Source: Crambe crambe
Lineage: Eukaryota; Porifera; Demospongiae; Poecilosclerida; Crambeidae
Length of the DNA: 64,000 nt
Direction of reading: 5' to 3'
Assembly: GCA_963924555.1 (NCBI GenBank)
Contig: OZ004591.1
Coordinates: forward strand, 5,952,001 to 6,016,000
Shown here piece after piece: positions 42,897 through 55,352 of this stretch. The notes below the pieces were generated by a model that saw only the letters and a list, made by a program, of their open reading frames with translations, was not told the DNA's origin and made no database searches. Within the stretch, counting starts at the first letter, position 1; the number at the start of each line of letters is the position of its first letter. The translations under genes were made by a program, and so were the position numbers.

Positions 42897-45706
42897 TGGC
42901 CACACTGCCATACTACGTAACGCTGTACATATATCAGGGCTCATGGTATGATTCAATTGACCATCCCCCCCTTGGGGTTGGGGACACCTGTAGGTAGATT
43001 GTGGCCTCCTCAAATAATTGTACAACCAGCCAGTATTGTACTACTCAGGGTTTATTTCAAGGGGGGAATGAGGGGCTTGCCTCCCTAGGAATTGGCTAGC
43101 TTTCGTAATGAGATTATCATAGAGTTCCACATACATGTATACTGGTTTGTAGTTGCCCCTCCTCAAATTTTTTCACCAGGCATTTGATCCCCCTTGAGCA
43201 AAATCCTGAATTAAACCCTGCTGCTCATTGCAGGTTGGTTGCAGAAGGTTTTGGGGAGTTTGTTGAAAGGATATCTGTGGTCCTTGTAAGCCCACTACTA
43301 ATTCCTTATTCCTTACAAACAGCCCTCCTGAAGAGCGGGTGAATACCTTGACAATATGGGCTGGCAATAATTATACTATCATCTTAATGCTGGAATACAT
43401 CTTGTTTGAGCTTGGATGATGCAATATCCATAAACAAGCCAAATGATGCAATACCAGAGCAATGTAAGGATGGGTTTTGCAGAATCTAATTGTTGAACCA
43501 CATCCAACTACATGTTGTTCCACCACATGTTGTTCCAGCCAGTTCAGCTCCCAATCACAATTTCCTGTTTTCTTAATAGTCTTCCTGTGATTCAGGATCC
43601 AGTAGGAGGTGGAGGTCAAATGCTTCAGATAATAATTTCTTGTGCTCTTTTAGCAATGAAATAAGACACAAGTTTTCCTGTGATTCAGTAGGAGGTGACC
43701 ACCTAGCAGGCTGAAATGCTTCAGATGACAATTTCTCATTGCTCTTTTAATATTATCATTAAAAGGATACAAGCTTTAAAGTTAACTCTATAGGTCCAGT
43801 CTTTTGTCCCTCTAACAATGCTTTGGACTTACTTGCTAATTTACAAGTAATGATGGTGTCCCTCCCCCCATACTTTGAGAAGGTACTTTCCCACTGAACT
43901 AAAAAATTCTAAGCTAATGTGTGGTTGTTATCAAGGAAGTGGTAAGGCTGGACTGTGAGATCATTGGCTGGTTGATTGATATGGTGGTGAGACCTTTGTA
44001 CTATGTACTGTTGTACTATACTGTTGTGTAATCTTGTGGTTAGCTATTATTAGTAAAGAATGTGTATCACTGGACTTGAGTTATAATTTTATTATGTGGT
44101 TTCTCTATTATTATATCTTAATTAATCTACTGAGTAATTGTCTAATAGTACATATTCATAATTAATTTCATTTTTTATTTGACCACCCTACTGAGCTTAT
44201 GGGAGCAATGGATGCAGGTTAGAGTGCTTATTGTTCCAGCTGCCTTAAGGAGTTGAGCACTCTGAACTTATCCACCTGAATTATTACGATGAACTCAGTC
44301 TTTATTAAGATGTATCAGCTGATATGCACGTTTCTTCTTCTTGATTTCTTCTTTTCCTTGTATTCTTTTGCCATTATTATGAGAAAGACACAGTGCGCAT
44401 TTTGAAGTATTCCCCAAAGTGTGAAATATTATCTTTCCCAATGCATGCTGATTTTTTCCGCTCAGCAGAGCTTTGATTGGCTAGGTTGCTAGGTTTGGCT
44501 TCACTCATTTCCTGTGCCCACTACCCTGAAAGCATTAGGCTTGTTCATAGAGGTGGGCATCTTAGGGCAGACAGATTTCTTGCTGATTAAACAATGCATG
44601 TGCCATTCTTGTCCACCACATCACTTGACATTATCAGTTATCCCTATTAACTTTTGTCCTCTCCCCCCACACCTACCACCACCATCACCACCACCACCAC
44701 CACCTTGCAGGGTTCCATTCAATTGACTCGGAGACAGGGGCAGTGCAGGACCTGTATGTCCCCTCCTCCTCCTCAAGGAGCGGCATCCACCCACATGCAA
44801 TCATCACTCTCCCCCGTTCCAGTGGGACCGAGCTCCTCCTCTGCTACGACAGTAAGTCCTCAGTGCTTTATATAGTAAGTAAGAAAAGATCTTCAGTGAT
44901 GCTTTAACACTATATAATGAAAGATTAGTTATCCCAACTGATTAGAAAATCTTCATTGAGGGATTCCACTTAAGCCTCTTGTGATGTAGTACACAAATGC
45001 TTCTTTCCTCTTGAAGTAAGATTTCAGGTGATCTAAATTTTCAACCCTATAATAGCCTTAGGAATTTAGGAGAGCCATATTTTAGATGCAAGACTAATTG
45101 ACTGTGGCTTTCTTCTATGACAGATGAAGGCGTGTATGTTGATGCATCTGGTGGTCAGATCAAAGACGTGCGGCTTCAATGGGGGGAAATCCCCTCCTCC
45201 ATTGGTGAGTTCTGTCAATGAATATAAATATAAATACCCATTTCTTTATTTTCTTTGTCTTCTCTATTCAGCACTGATTGGTGACTCACATGTGATGGGT
45301 TGGGGGAGCAAAGCGATTGAGATTCGGGCAGTGGAGAACGGTCAGCTGGATGGCGTCTTCATGCACAAAAGGACCCAAAAATTGCGCTTCCTCTATGAAC
45401 GAAATGATAAAGTGAGTCAAGTGCTTGAGATACAATATTTATTTTAGGCAGATTATAAACACCTTTAAGTGGAAATGGTGGAATCATGGTGGAATCAGCT
45501 ATTTTAATCCTTTGTTCATGAATTAGTCACTTTATGTAATTAAACTTTCAATAATAATAATATTATGATCATGTTGGGATCAGCTGTTTCAACAATAAGT
45601 TGAATCAAAGCATATATTGTCACAGGTCTTTTTTGCCAGCATTCGTTCGACGAGCAGCAGTCAAGTGTACTTCATGGCTCTGAACAGACGATTGAGCAAC
45701 AAATGA

Positions 45707-46268
45707 ACTAGCCCGGCTTTTTCCACACTTAACCAGTAACTGAAACACCTGGTAGAGTGGTACCTTAAGAATGACAATACAACCTCTCTATTATTATATC
45801 AGCTCTTTTTTTTTTTTCTTCTTTTTTTTCCTTCCTCACACATTATATTAGTACAATTTTTTGTTACTCCAGCACTTTGCCGCAGCACTTTTATCTTCTC
45901 AATGTTTTGTTGTATGCTGTTTATGTGTAATGGTACATGGTCTAGTTTGTAATGATAACAATAATTATTGTTGTAAATACACACATACACATATACAAGC
46001 AAGCCCACTGGATTTGAACAGACAGATTCACATGCATATTTTGTTATTATTTATTTTGGAAAAAAAATTCTGTGCAGATTGGGTAGCCACATGGCCTGTT
46101 CCCAGGCCCATTAACTAGTCAACCAACCTGAAAACCTCTGTAGCTACAGAGGTTTCTAGGTTGGTTGACCAGTATACTGATAGATTGGTCTTAAATTTTG
46201 CGAGCACGAATTTAATTCTGCACTGTTGGCAAACTCTATGGTATTGATATAACAGGGTGCTCATATCA
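45707..46268. other. Spacer between duplicated kinase exons and copy B, with hairpin
   Basis: It mirrors the 35024-35430 region and then diverges. A 52-bp hairpin built on AACCAACCTGAAAACCTCTG and its complement lies at about 46117-46169 and is absent from unit 1. No gene is visible. Confidence 0.6.
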
Positions 46269-46525
46269 TACAGCAGCTTTCCAAAACCTTGCAACAGGAA
46301 AGTGGAAAGCGGAAGTGATCGGAGCGAACTGGTTGGTCAGATTGCTCATATCGATCATGTGACTGGCAAGATTTTGGAAAACCGCTGTACAGCGGTTTTC
46401 CAAAATCTTGCAACTGCAGAAAGCGAGTCACATGATCAATATGAGCAATCTGACCAACCAGTTCGCTCCAATCACTTCCGCTTTCCGCTTTCCTGTTGCA
46501 AGGTTTTGGAAAACCGCGCGCTGTA
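46269..46525. mobile_element. Near-perfect foldback element
   Basis: About 257 bp, almost entirely palindromic around 46386, where GGAAAACCGCTGTACAGCGG forms the centre. The outer arms contain TTTCCAAAACCTTGCAACAG and its complement. The ends TACAGC and GCTGTA suggest TA-type insertion. Absent at the equivalent position in unit 1. Confidence 0.8.
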
Positions 46526-46647
46526 AAGGAAAATTGCTAGGTACTAGGTACGGATCTATATACCGGATGTGCGCGAGGATGTGCGTTGAGCATGCATGAG
46601 CCGATGCCATGTCGCATTATAAAAAGGAACGGGATAATAATATTATA

Positions 46648-49600
46648 ATGCAGTTTTTACTTGGAGTAGGAGTGATAATGTCTGCTACCCGGGCGGTAAT
46701 AGTGACGGCTTTTATTATGCTCATAGTGCATCCCTGTCAAGGTTTCCCTCAAGCTCTCCATGGTACATTTAAAATAATAGCTAGCTAGTTGTAATAGAAG
46801 CTAATCTTAGGCCACATCAACTTAATTACTTGTTTATCATCCCCTCCCTCTCCTAATTTTTGCTCTTCTGGACCTTTAATTTTATTTCTACTGAGCATGT
46901 GCATGGTGTATTTTACTTTTCAAATAAAGTTACTTTTAACTGACTTTTTTTGTGGAACTTCAGCTTTTTGTATGTTTCCTAATCAAACAGGTGCCATGGA
47001 AACCATAAAATAAAAGCCTCCTCCCCTCTCCTAATTTTGGAAGAAATTAGGATGATAAACAAGTAATTAATTTGATGTGGCCTTATCTACCAATTTAATA
47101 ATTCAATAATCTTTAGCTAACTAGCACCAGCGTAATAATTTTTTATTACTAGGGCAATGTTCAACATTCAGTTGACAGCGAGCAAGCAAGTATTCTTTAG
47201 TGCTACAACTCTTTAGAAGATTTTGTTTAGTTCATATGTATTAGATAAGCTACAACTACTACTTTAGCTTTAGATAGTGAGCAAGTGAGCATGATAGGCT
47301 TCAGTGTTTGATATTGTGTCAGAGACAAGAGTCATGTAAGTGGTGGTTCCAACCAGAAAACTCCACACATCAAAAGCTGTGAATACTTACCACAAGCACT
47401 TAGCCAAGCGCCTACAATTCACTTTGATACATTAGCTAATTTTGACAGTGAGCAAGCAAGCAAGTTAGTGCTACAACTGTTTCAGAAGATTTGCTGTTGA
47501 GTTTATATGTAATTAAATAAGCCAAGCCAGGCTAGAGCCTCTACAACTACTACTATAGTAACGTGCAGCATTTGACAGTGAGCAAGTGACTGTGAGCAGC
47601 TGATACTATCATAGGCTCCAATACTTGCAAGCTTGATAAGCTTATTGCTGTCAGAGACAAGAGTCATGTAAGTTGTGGTTCAACCAGGAAGCTCCATACA
47701 TAGAAAGCTGTAATTGGAGCATGCGCATTATGCACGCGCACAGCGCTACTATTTAAAGTGCTTCGTGGTACGGTGAGTATTACAGGTTCTCATAACAGCT
47801 TCCTACAGACATATGTTTATATGATGGCTATAACACTCCTTAGACTTGTTAGTTGTGACATATGTAGTGCACTGTAAGAATAAATCACTTATTACACTCA
47901 TCAGCTGTGAGATATGGCGAGATATTTCACTCGCCTTCGGCTTAGTCTGGCGTAGCCAGCCCCAGGCACTTCCGGAACTCCAGCGCAAGGGTCTGGTAAC
48001 ACACAATACTTCGACCTCGACTTGTTCCCGTTTAGCAGAAATCCTGCTAAAACGATGAATATCATTAACTGACGCGTTATGACATTTAATGACGTGAGGT
48101 AGCTATAACAACCATAATTATTACGGGATCGGGAGGCCATTTTTTTCTTCGCGCGAGGTGTTGCTATGACAATTAAACAAGACAACGTCATTTTACGACA
48201 CTAAAACGTCATATTACGTAAATAAAAAATTTAGGCCGGGAACAAGTCGAAGTATTGTGTGTTACCAGACCCTTACGCTGGAGTTCCGGAAGTGCTTGGG
48301 GCTGGCTGCGCCAGACTACCTTCGGCTCTGAAATATCTCCCCATATCTCATGCTGACTTGTGTAATAAGTCTTATATATTTAAATGCTACTTTTTGTAAC
48401 AGGAACTCTGACTACTTGGGAGGTGTTTAACGATAATGTCCTCCTCAAATCAACAAATATTTCAACTGGAGAGCATGTCAATACTTTCAGCAATATAAGC
48501 ATAGATTATCCCTTCTCTGTTGGAAGCGATCACTTCAACGACCATGTCAGTTTCACCACTGAAGGGGTGTTATACCATGGCTTTATGGGGAATGATTCTT
48601 TTTTTATCTTCCATGACGACTTGCAGCAGAGAAAATCTCTGTATCACTCGAGATGGCCATACCCCAATGGTGCACAGGCAAAACATATTGCTCAGACAAG
48701 AGATGACCGCATTCTGTATATTGTATTCAGATTGCACCCCTGGGTGCTGAGGATGGATGTAAGTACAAGTTCTTTTCGGTCCTCCTTGCCATACATGAAT
48801 GAACGATTTCGTTTGGTACAAGATCTTATCGTAACGTATGGACATGATTATAATCAGGAATTGATGGATTTTGTAGCGTATATTTCAAATGATATGCAAA
48901 GTATTTTTGTAAGCTCTCTAGCTGCTGGAGAAGAACCATATGAACAAACAACGCAAGACACACCTTGCTCCAGTTTCAATTCTCTCTATCCTTTTCCGTC
49001 TGATGGTGGCCTGATTCGCTTTATCGTTGATTGCTCTAACTCTGCTGGGAACAGGAAAAGATATACTGCCAAGTTCGATGTAGAAATGGAGGTGATTAAT
49101 GGTTTTACAGAAATACCTCAATCAATGGGAACACCTCTTTCTTCATTAAATGGAGATTTTGTAGTGGTTACTAGTACTGATGGAGAAGGAGGGTTGTATT
49201 CGATCGATCTCTACGATTCGACTGACTTCACAAGATTTGGCAGGATGAGATCTAGAACTCAGCCAGAACATGTATCTTTCGTTCGTCAGGGAAATACCAC
49301 CTGGCTGAGTCTCTACAGAGTTCAACGAAATCTTACTCTGATAAATCCAACAGTGTTCATCAAGAGCAATGGGAGGGATGGGGTCTTCGAAATACCAAAT
49401 TTGGTCATCAGCTCTACATGGATTCCAATCCAAAGTGTAGGCGATACATACCTGATGCTTGGTGTTTACAATCCTTCCTCTACTTACTATGATTACGTGT
49501 ACTTAGATGAAAACTTTACGGTCAACAGAATCCAAAGAGTGTCTCAAAAGCCTTCAAACTTCATTTTTCTTGAAAGTGAGCCTCCGCCATCCCCTGCTCC

Positions 49601-50027
49601 TCCTCCTCCTCCATCAACTTCAAGCGTCAAAACTACAACACCATCCCCACCAACACCAACAGCTACTGTAACAAACTCTCCCACATCATCAACTGATCTT
49701 TTGGCTGTATATATAGCAGTTCCAATAATTACATTTATATTGGCTGTTATACTGTTCATTACAATCTACAAGGTTGTAACTGAATGTAGGAAGAGAAGTA
49801 CGAGTATTGAGGATGGAATTGAGGAAAAAGTTACATGTAGGGAGGGGAAGGATGAAATGGCCCTGACGACAGACACGACACAAAAGAAGCCACAGAAGGA
49901 GTCAGATGAAGGATACTACACTCCTTCACCTAGTCTTGGAGGACATTGCAATACCATAACTTACCAGGCGGGCATTCAAGAGTCTTCCAGCGCTTCTTCC
50001 AGCAATAGTAACTTATCACACGTGTGA
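46648..50027 (+). CDS. Unrecognised type I membrane protein, copy B
   Basis: Two exons (46648-46762 and 48403-50027) give 579 residues, with the same architecture as copy A: hydrophobic leader (MQFLLGVGVIMSATRAVIVT), strand-rich glycosylated ectodomain, Pro/Thr stalk, one membrane span, and the DEGYYTPSPSLGGH tail. The leader is almost unrelated to that of copy A, and the first ~150 ectodomain residues carry many substitutions (for example FLANDSFLVFYDD versus FMGNDSFFIFHDD). The remainder is almost unchanged; one visible replacement is GGHRNTI to GGHCNTI. The single intron is 1.64 kb, against 115 bp in copy A, because it gained repeats including a Mutator-like MITE. The open frame and intact splice sites suggest both copies are functional. 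Family unrecognised. Confidence 0.85.
47943..48318. mobile_element. Mutator-like foldback MITE with 9-bp target duplication
   Basis: A 376-bp element in the copy B intron. The arms, starting TAGTCTGGCGTAGCCAGCCC, are reverse complements for about 85 bp. CCTTCGGCT flanks both sides (47934-47942 and 48319-48327). Its end differs from the 9685-10129 element, but length, arm structure and duplication size agree. Confidence 0.82.
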
Positions 50028-50396
50028 AAAACCTCCACATAATCATTCATCAAAGCACTCGAGAACACAGGTTCTGCACAATATAATCATTAGTTTGTGT
50101 CTCATGCTAGTAATAATAATAATAATAATTATGTAACACATGCTATTCAGATGCATTTTGCTGTTGATATTAAAAGGAAAAAAAGTTTTTTTTTATCATT
50201 ACATGATTAGTATTTACAATCATATGCATAAATGACTTGAGGACCAGAGGGGCTCCACGAGACTAGAGCTCTTGGTGACACAAGTGGCTGTGGTGTGGTG
50301 TGGTGTCTAGGTCAAGATAATATTTTGAGCATCATAGGTGTACCTAGAAGCATTGAGCAGCAGTCTGTTATGTACTGATCACATGATTGTATTTGA
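50028..50396. other. 3' flank of membrane protein copy B
   Basis: Matches the 37470-37870 flank of copy A with small indels, including the TAA microsatellite. No gene. Confidence 0.6.
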
Positions 50397-50398
50397 TA

Positions 50399-52286
50399 GT
50401 CAGGTCAATTTCGCAGAATTTTTCATGAAATCGTTACCAACTGGACCAAAGCATAATTTTTTTGTAATGTGATATATCATACCATATTAAAGCTATTCAG
50501 AAGGGGTGCCATTGAATTTTCACTATGGAAGCAAAAATATGAAGCTTCAAACTTTTTACCTTGAAGTTGCGCTATGCGCGAAATATATTAATTTCGCTCA
50601 TTGCACAGCTACAATAGTAAAAATGACGCGAATTTTAATTTCGCGAAAATTAAATTTACTTTTTTGGCCTGCAACCATTTTGGGTGTGCAGATTGGAAGT
50701 GCTGTGTTATTTGTGGAGGGGAAAGAGGATCTTAAATGCCCAGCAGATAGTTATCAAGGTAATGGGCTTGAAATTTACAGCAGCTTTCTCCAAACTATCA
50801 TGATCTTCAATGTTTACCAGCTGTAGTGAAGTTCAGTGAGAATGAAGATGCTGAATCATTCATGACAAATAGAGCTAAGTGGCACAAGGCATGTCACCTG
50901 AAGTTTGCCCCTTTGAAGCTCGAGAAAGTAAGAGTAATAGCTAAACGATCAGTTGAAGTTGAAAATGAGGAGGAGCAAAGAAAATCGAAACGAAAAAGAG
51001 TTAGAACTCCTAGTGTGGTGTATTTTGCTCTGAGGTAGGTGATAAACTTCATAATTGTTCCACAATGAATCTCGATACTGAATTGAGAAGAATGGCTACA
51101 GAGTTACAAGATACAGCTTTGCTTGCTAGGATTTGAGGGGATGACTTAATAGCTATAGAAGCCAAATACCATTATAACTGTCTTTCAAAGCATAAAAATA
51201 GGTATCAAAGTGCACAAGAAGCTAAGCAAGACTCTACTATCAGTGAAGATAATAGTATAGTTGATGCTCAAGTATTTGTTGAATTGGTATCCCATATTTA
51301 GGATAGTGTTGAAGCTGGCAAATTCATTTTTAAGCTGCCTGAGTTGCATGGTTTATATGAAAATCATTTTAAAACCCTTCAAGTTGAGAAACAAATAAAG
51401 TTAAAGCAGTAGCTGCTTGATCATTTTGGTAATAGATGTCAGTAGCAGTCAGATGGCAAGGCTACATTATTTCAAGGCTTACAGAAATTGTTGAAGGAAG
51501 CTGTTGCTGATAGACAATCAGAAATGTTAGCTATGGCTAAGGTTGCAAAAAGATTAAGAAAAGAGATGTTAGAATGGAAGCCTCCACAGTTTGCAGGCAG
51601 CTTTCCATCAGACTGCCAGAGTAAGTCAGTGCCTAAATTGCTGAAGCTTTTCTAACAATTTCACAGCTAATATACTTTAGCTAGTGTAAAAGTTAATAGA
51701 CCTACAAAAAAGCTTCATCTCTTGAAGTATCATGAACCTCCACTTCCTCTTTATATTGGTTTAAGTATCCACACACATAGCTACCAGGACTAAGAAAGAA
51801 GTAAATGGTTTGTATAGAATGGGAATCAGTGTTAGCTATAACCGTATTTTGAAATTGGACTTGCTTACTGTATAATAATGTATGGAAGCCAGTGTGGACA
51901 AATCTTCCAGAGATAGCAAAAGCCTATCAAGAACTTTTGAAATGTGGCTGTCAAGCACACCCCTTATGCTCAAGAAAGTGCAAGTGTAAAGATGCAGGGC
52001 TCTCTTGCACTGCTTTGTGAAATTGCAGTGGAAATTGTAATTCATGATCAATTTATATTTCGTGCTTTTTTATTTTGCTATGGTATCTCTATGGGTAGCG
52101 AAAATTTAAATTTTCGTGCTTACCGCAAAACAAAAAAAAATCTAAACAAAATGTCATAAAAACTCTCCAAACCACTCAAACTGATGGCACCCCTTATAAT
52201 TTTCTTTAGTATGGATTCATAAATGATGTTATGAAGTTTCACATTTTGGTCCACTTCGTAACAATAAAATATAAAATTGACCTGAC
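50399..52286 (+). mobile_element. TA-flanked 1.9-kb DNA transposon with decayed gene
   Basis: The inverted ends read GTCAGGTCAATTT and AAATTGACCTGAC, each next to TA. Unit 1 has the uninterrupted equivalent (around 37866), so this is a real insertion. Inside, plus-strand frames (50506-50826 and 50826-51038) and later stretches with stops resemble parts of one protein: CPADSYQGNGLEIYSSFLQ, NRAKWHKACHLKFAP, then a broken region (about 51300-51620) with KLPELHGLYENHF. I recall WHKxCxLKF proteins from cnidarian and sponge repeats. Stop codons show it is inactive. Confidence 0.75.
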
Positions 52287-52289
52287 TAT

Positions 52290-53303
52290 GAGGAGCAATT
52301 CTATGTTAAAGAAATGTTTGTCTGCAGTGACTTCAGTGTTTGTGGTCAACCTTTGAACTTGAAGGTGAAACATCCTGTACCCTGGAGTAGACTGCTGTGG
52401 TGGATCCCCAGGTGATCCCCCTGGGTCTCCCCCTTATGATCTAGCCTGTTCTACAGGATGTTCTCATTGTCCTCTTGCAGTTGAGGTGAGTCAATACACT
52501 TCGTCAGCTCCCTTGCCTCTTCACTTCCTTCATTTATGAAGCTCTTCGATGTAGGAGTTCTTCTCTAGAAATTCTATTTATATAATAATTAGGCTGTTAT
52601 GGAGATTTAAAAGTCTTTCTCTTCACTCATGACCAATAAAACACATACTCCCTTAGTGTAGGCAGGGAAAGCCACCACCATTTCTCTATTATAGCCGGCT
52701 CTGTAATTTTGTGGATAATTTAATTAGAGCTTGGGTATAATACAAGGCTACTATTTGCTGGTTTCATAAAGAGAAAGTCACTATTAATTTTCTCATGCTT
52801 ACTCGTGATGATTTCCACAGAGCAATGGAGTTACAGTCATGTTAATGGTTTCCATAAAGGGTATCTAAATATTAAGACGACAACAAATGAAGTAACGGAA
52901 CAGGAGCAAAAAAAAAAGGATACAAAACTCAGTGGAAAAAGTTCATAAGCAAAAACTACACCACTAAACCACACACATGTACACACATAGAGTTGGTATT
53001 AGTGCTATGCAGAAGTTACTGCTAGTTGTTGGGTGTAGTCATACTCTATGGTGGGTATCACAGCCTGCACAAACTTTAGAAAGACCAGCATGTACGAGTG
53101 CACCTCCAGTTCCCTCCCGTCCTCCTCAATCATCGTCATGATTTTCTTCATCACCTGCACACACAATCATTGAAAAAATTAATGATACACATCATTGGAA
53201 CTTCTAAGTAAAAGACACAATAGGATCAACTGCTTCATTATGGAGAGGCTGTTCTCCCTCCCTCCCTAAGTAAGGACTCTGTATTATAGGAGAAATTGCT
53301 TCT

Positions 53304-53341
<38 letters not shown>

Positions 53342-53640
53342 GACAAGGTCCATAATAGAACTGTATTTGAGTTTTCATATCTTGCTGTGAAGCTTCATGC
53401 ATGCAGCTGGTGTTGCTAGTGATATGTAATCACTAAGCTGCTGTCATAGGGTTACCAGATTATGTGATTGGAACTAAAGAAGGATGACATCCAGTACAAT
53501 ACAAGGATGTGATCATTGGCTATTGGAATGAAGTAACACAGGTGTCCAGCTCATAGGTAGGCAATAAGCATAATTAATACATTAGAGAACTGCCATGCCA
53601 GGACTATATATATAGTGTCATGTTGACCCTTTACCAAATC
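52290..53640 (-). pseudogene. ATG3: Nested extra copy of the ATG3 last exon and flank
   Basis: This block matches 37870-39190 and 54700-55960. It contains an intact copy of the last ATG3 exon (53005-53154, 49 codons plus stop, same protein sequence), but breaks off before the exon that carries the active-site Cys and joins directly to a membrane protein fragment. It cannot encode ATG3 alone, but has an intact acceptor facing the upstream ATG3 exons. Confidence 0.9.
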
Positions 53641-53647
53641 TACAGCA

Positions 53648-54365
53648 TCTGGTCTTCTGGCTGTATATATAGCAGTTCCAATTATATTGGCTGTTATACT
53701 GTTCCTGATTACAATCTTGTCTATCCAGGGGCGGATTTAGGCAGTCTTCTTCCGTGTTCCAGAAGACGGTCAATTATTTTGGATATTAGGTAAAGATCGT
53801 CCGCGCGCGCGGACTGATTTTAATTATAAAGACCACTGGAAGGAACTTCATAATGGAGACTGTTTCGCTCTGCTCCAATAGCATTTGAATTGACTTGTAT
53901 TGGCAAAATAGAATACCTACAATCAAGAATGAAAGGTAAAGCACTTAGCATTTGGTTAGTTCCAGCCAGTACAGTTTATTGCTAGCTACAAGCTACAGCT
54001 ACTTGAAGCTTAGCTAGCTACAGGCTACTCGAGATAGCTGGGCCATCAGCACCAATGGGCGTAGCTAAGCAAAGGTGGGCGTGCCCCCGCGCACGCAAGT
54101 GACAGGTGGAAGACTATCAATTTCAAGGGCTAGATCCGCCCCTGCTATCTACAAGGTTGTAACTGAATGTAGGAAGAGAAGTAAGAGTATTGAGGATGGA
54201 ATTGAAAGGTAGGGTGAAATAGCCCTGCCAACAGAAACGAAGCCACTGAAAGAGACAGATGAAGGCTACTACACTCCTTCACCTAATCTCGAAGGACATC
54301 GCAATACCATAACTTACCCAACTCAAGAGTCTTCTTCCAGCAATAGTGACTTATCACATGTGTGA
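53648..54365 (+). pseudogene. Third, broken copy of the membrane protein gene (3' end only)
   Basis: The fragment begins within the membrane span (GLLAVYIAVPII-like) and continues into the cytoplasmic tail, ending at the equivalent stop. It is split by a 419-bp MITE (53726-54144), and has an in-frame TAG shortly after the EDGIE segment. The tail motif is conserved as DEGYYTPSPNLEGHRNTI. No ectodomain or leader is present, so it is a relic of a third tandem copy. Confidence 0.88.
53726..54144. mobile_element. hAT-like MITE with 5-bp target duplication
   Basis: The ends are CAGGGGCGGATTTAG and CTAGATCCGCCCCTG. CTATC flanks both sides (53721-53725 and 54145-54149). It interrupts the third membrane protein fragment. 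The ends resemble those of the 3364-3614 element, and both have 5-bp duplications. Non-coding. Confidence 0.8.
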
Positions 54366-54439
54366 GAAACCTGCATGTCTCGCATTCAACTTTGCCCATC
54401 ATTTACCATCAAACACAGGTTCTGCAGGTATCTCGTGCT

Positions 54440-54440
<1 letters not shown>

Positions 54441-54486
<46 letters not shown>
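54441..54486 (+). repeat. (AAT)n microsatellite
   Basis: About fifteen AAT units downstream of the third membrane protein fragment, in the same relative place as shorter AAT runs after copies A and B. Confidence 0.9.
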
Positions 54487-54489
<3 letters not shown>

Positions 54490-55352
54490 TGATAATAATT
54501 TTTGTGAACATAGCCAATCAGCTATTCAGATATACATTTTGCAGTTGAAAAAAAAATTTTCCCTCTCAGCAGAACAATAAATTATTAATTTTATACAGAG
54601 CGTGCATAGGTGACATAGAAGGTATAGCCTGGCCTGCTATTTAGAATAAGGTGGACAAGATAGTGTTGGATGGCACACACAGTTGTGTGTCTGTTATGCT
54701 ATAAGTCTGCAGTGACTTCATGTTGTTTGTGGTGTACCAAGAACCTGTTTGAACTGTCAGGTGTACCTGGGTCACCATCACCCTGTCCAGGTGGATCCCC
54801 AGGTGATCCCCTTGGGCCTCCCCCTTTATAATCTAACCTGCTGTAGTGTATAGGATATTTTCATTGTCCTCTTGCAATTGAGGTGAGTTAACCTTGTCCA
54901 TTCACTTCCTTCATTACCAAGGAAAGGAAATTCTCTCTGTAGGGTTTCTTCTCTAGGAATTTTGTGCTATAAGATACTGGACATTAGCAATAGACCTTGG
55001 GGGTTAAAAAGAAGAAGAAAAGTGTTAACCCCCAATGTGGATATATCAGTGGTTTCCATAAGGACACACTTGTAGGCTTACTCCCTGGAGGAAAGCCACC
55101 ATTTCTCATGCTTCATTAAGAGCGTTTAATTAAGGAAGTGTAGAAATTACACATGGCACATAATACATGCTCACTTGTGATGGTTTCCACAAAGAGCAAC
55201 ATATTAATGGTTTCCATAAAGGGTATCTATTTCGGAACAACAACAAATGAAGTAATGCAACAAGAGGAAAAAAAGGATACAAAACTCAATGAAAAGTTCA
55301 TAAGCAAAAACTACACCACTAAACCACACATGTACAGTACACACATAGAGTG

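Larger units (their letters stand above)
39471..45706 (+). pseudogene. Duplicated 3' exons of the MAP4K-type kinase
   Basis: A stump of exon 19 (39471-39481) with its donor is followed by complete copies of the last four exons: 44711-44851, 45124-45204, 45272-45411 and 45626-45706. All keep their splice sites, phases and stop codon. They encode the last ~148 residues of the CNH domain. One amino-acid change is visible: LCERND in the intact gene is LYERND here (TGT to TAT). No kinase domain or start is present. It is either a 5'-truncated pseudogene or a second set of terminal exons reachable by long-range splicing from exon 19 at 28781. Confidence 0.88.

Noticed and set aside
39471-45706. Second complete kinase gene
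   Set aside because: Only the last four exons and a stump of exon 19 exist; no kinase domain lies in unit 2.
46257-46610. Open frames on both strands through the palindrome
   Set aside because: They are mirror artefacts of the foldback element.
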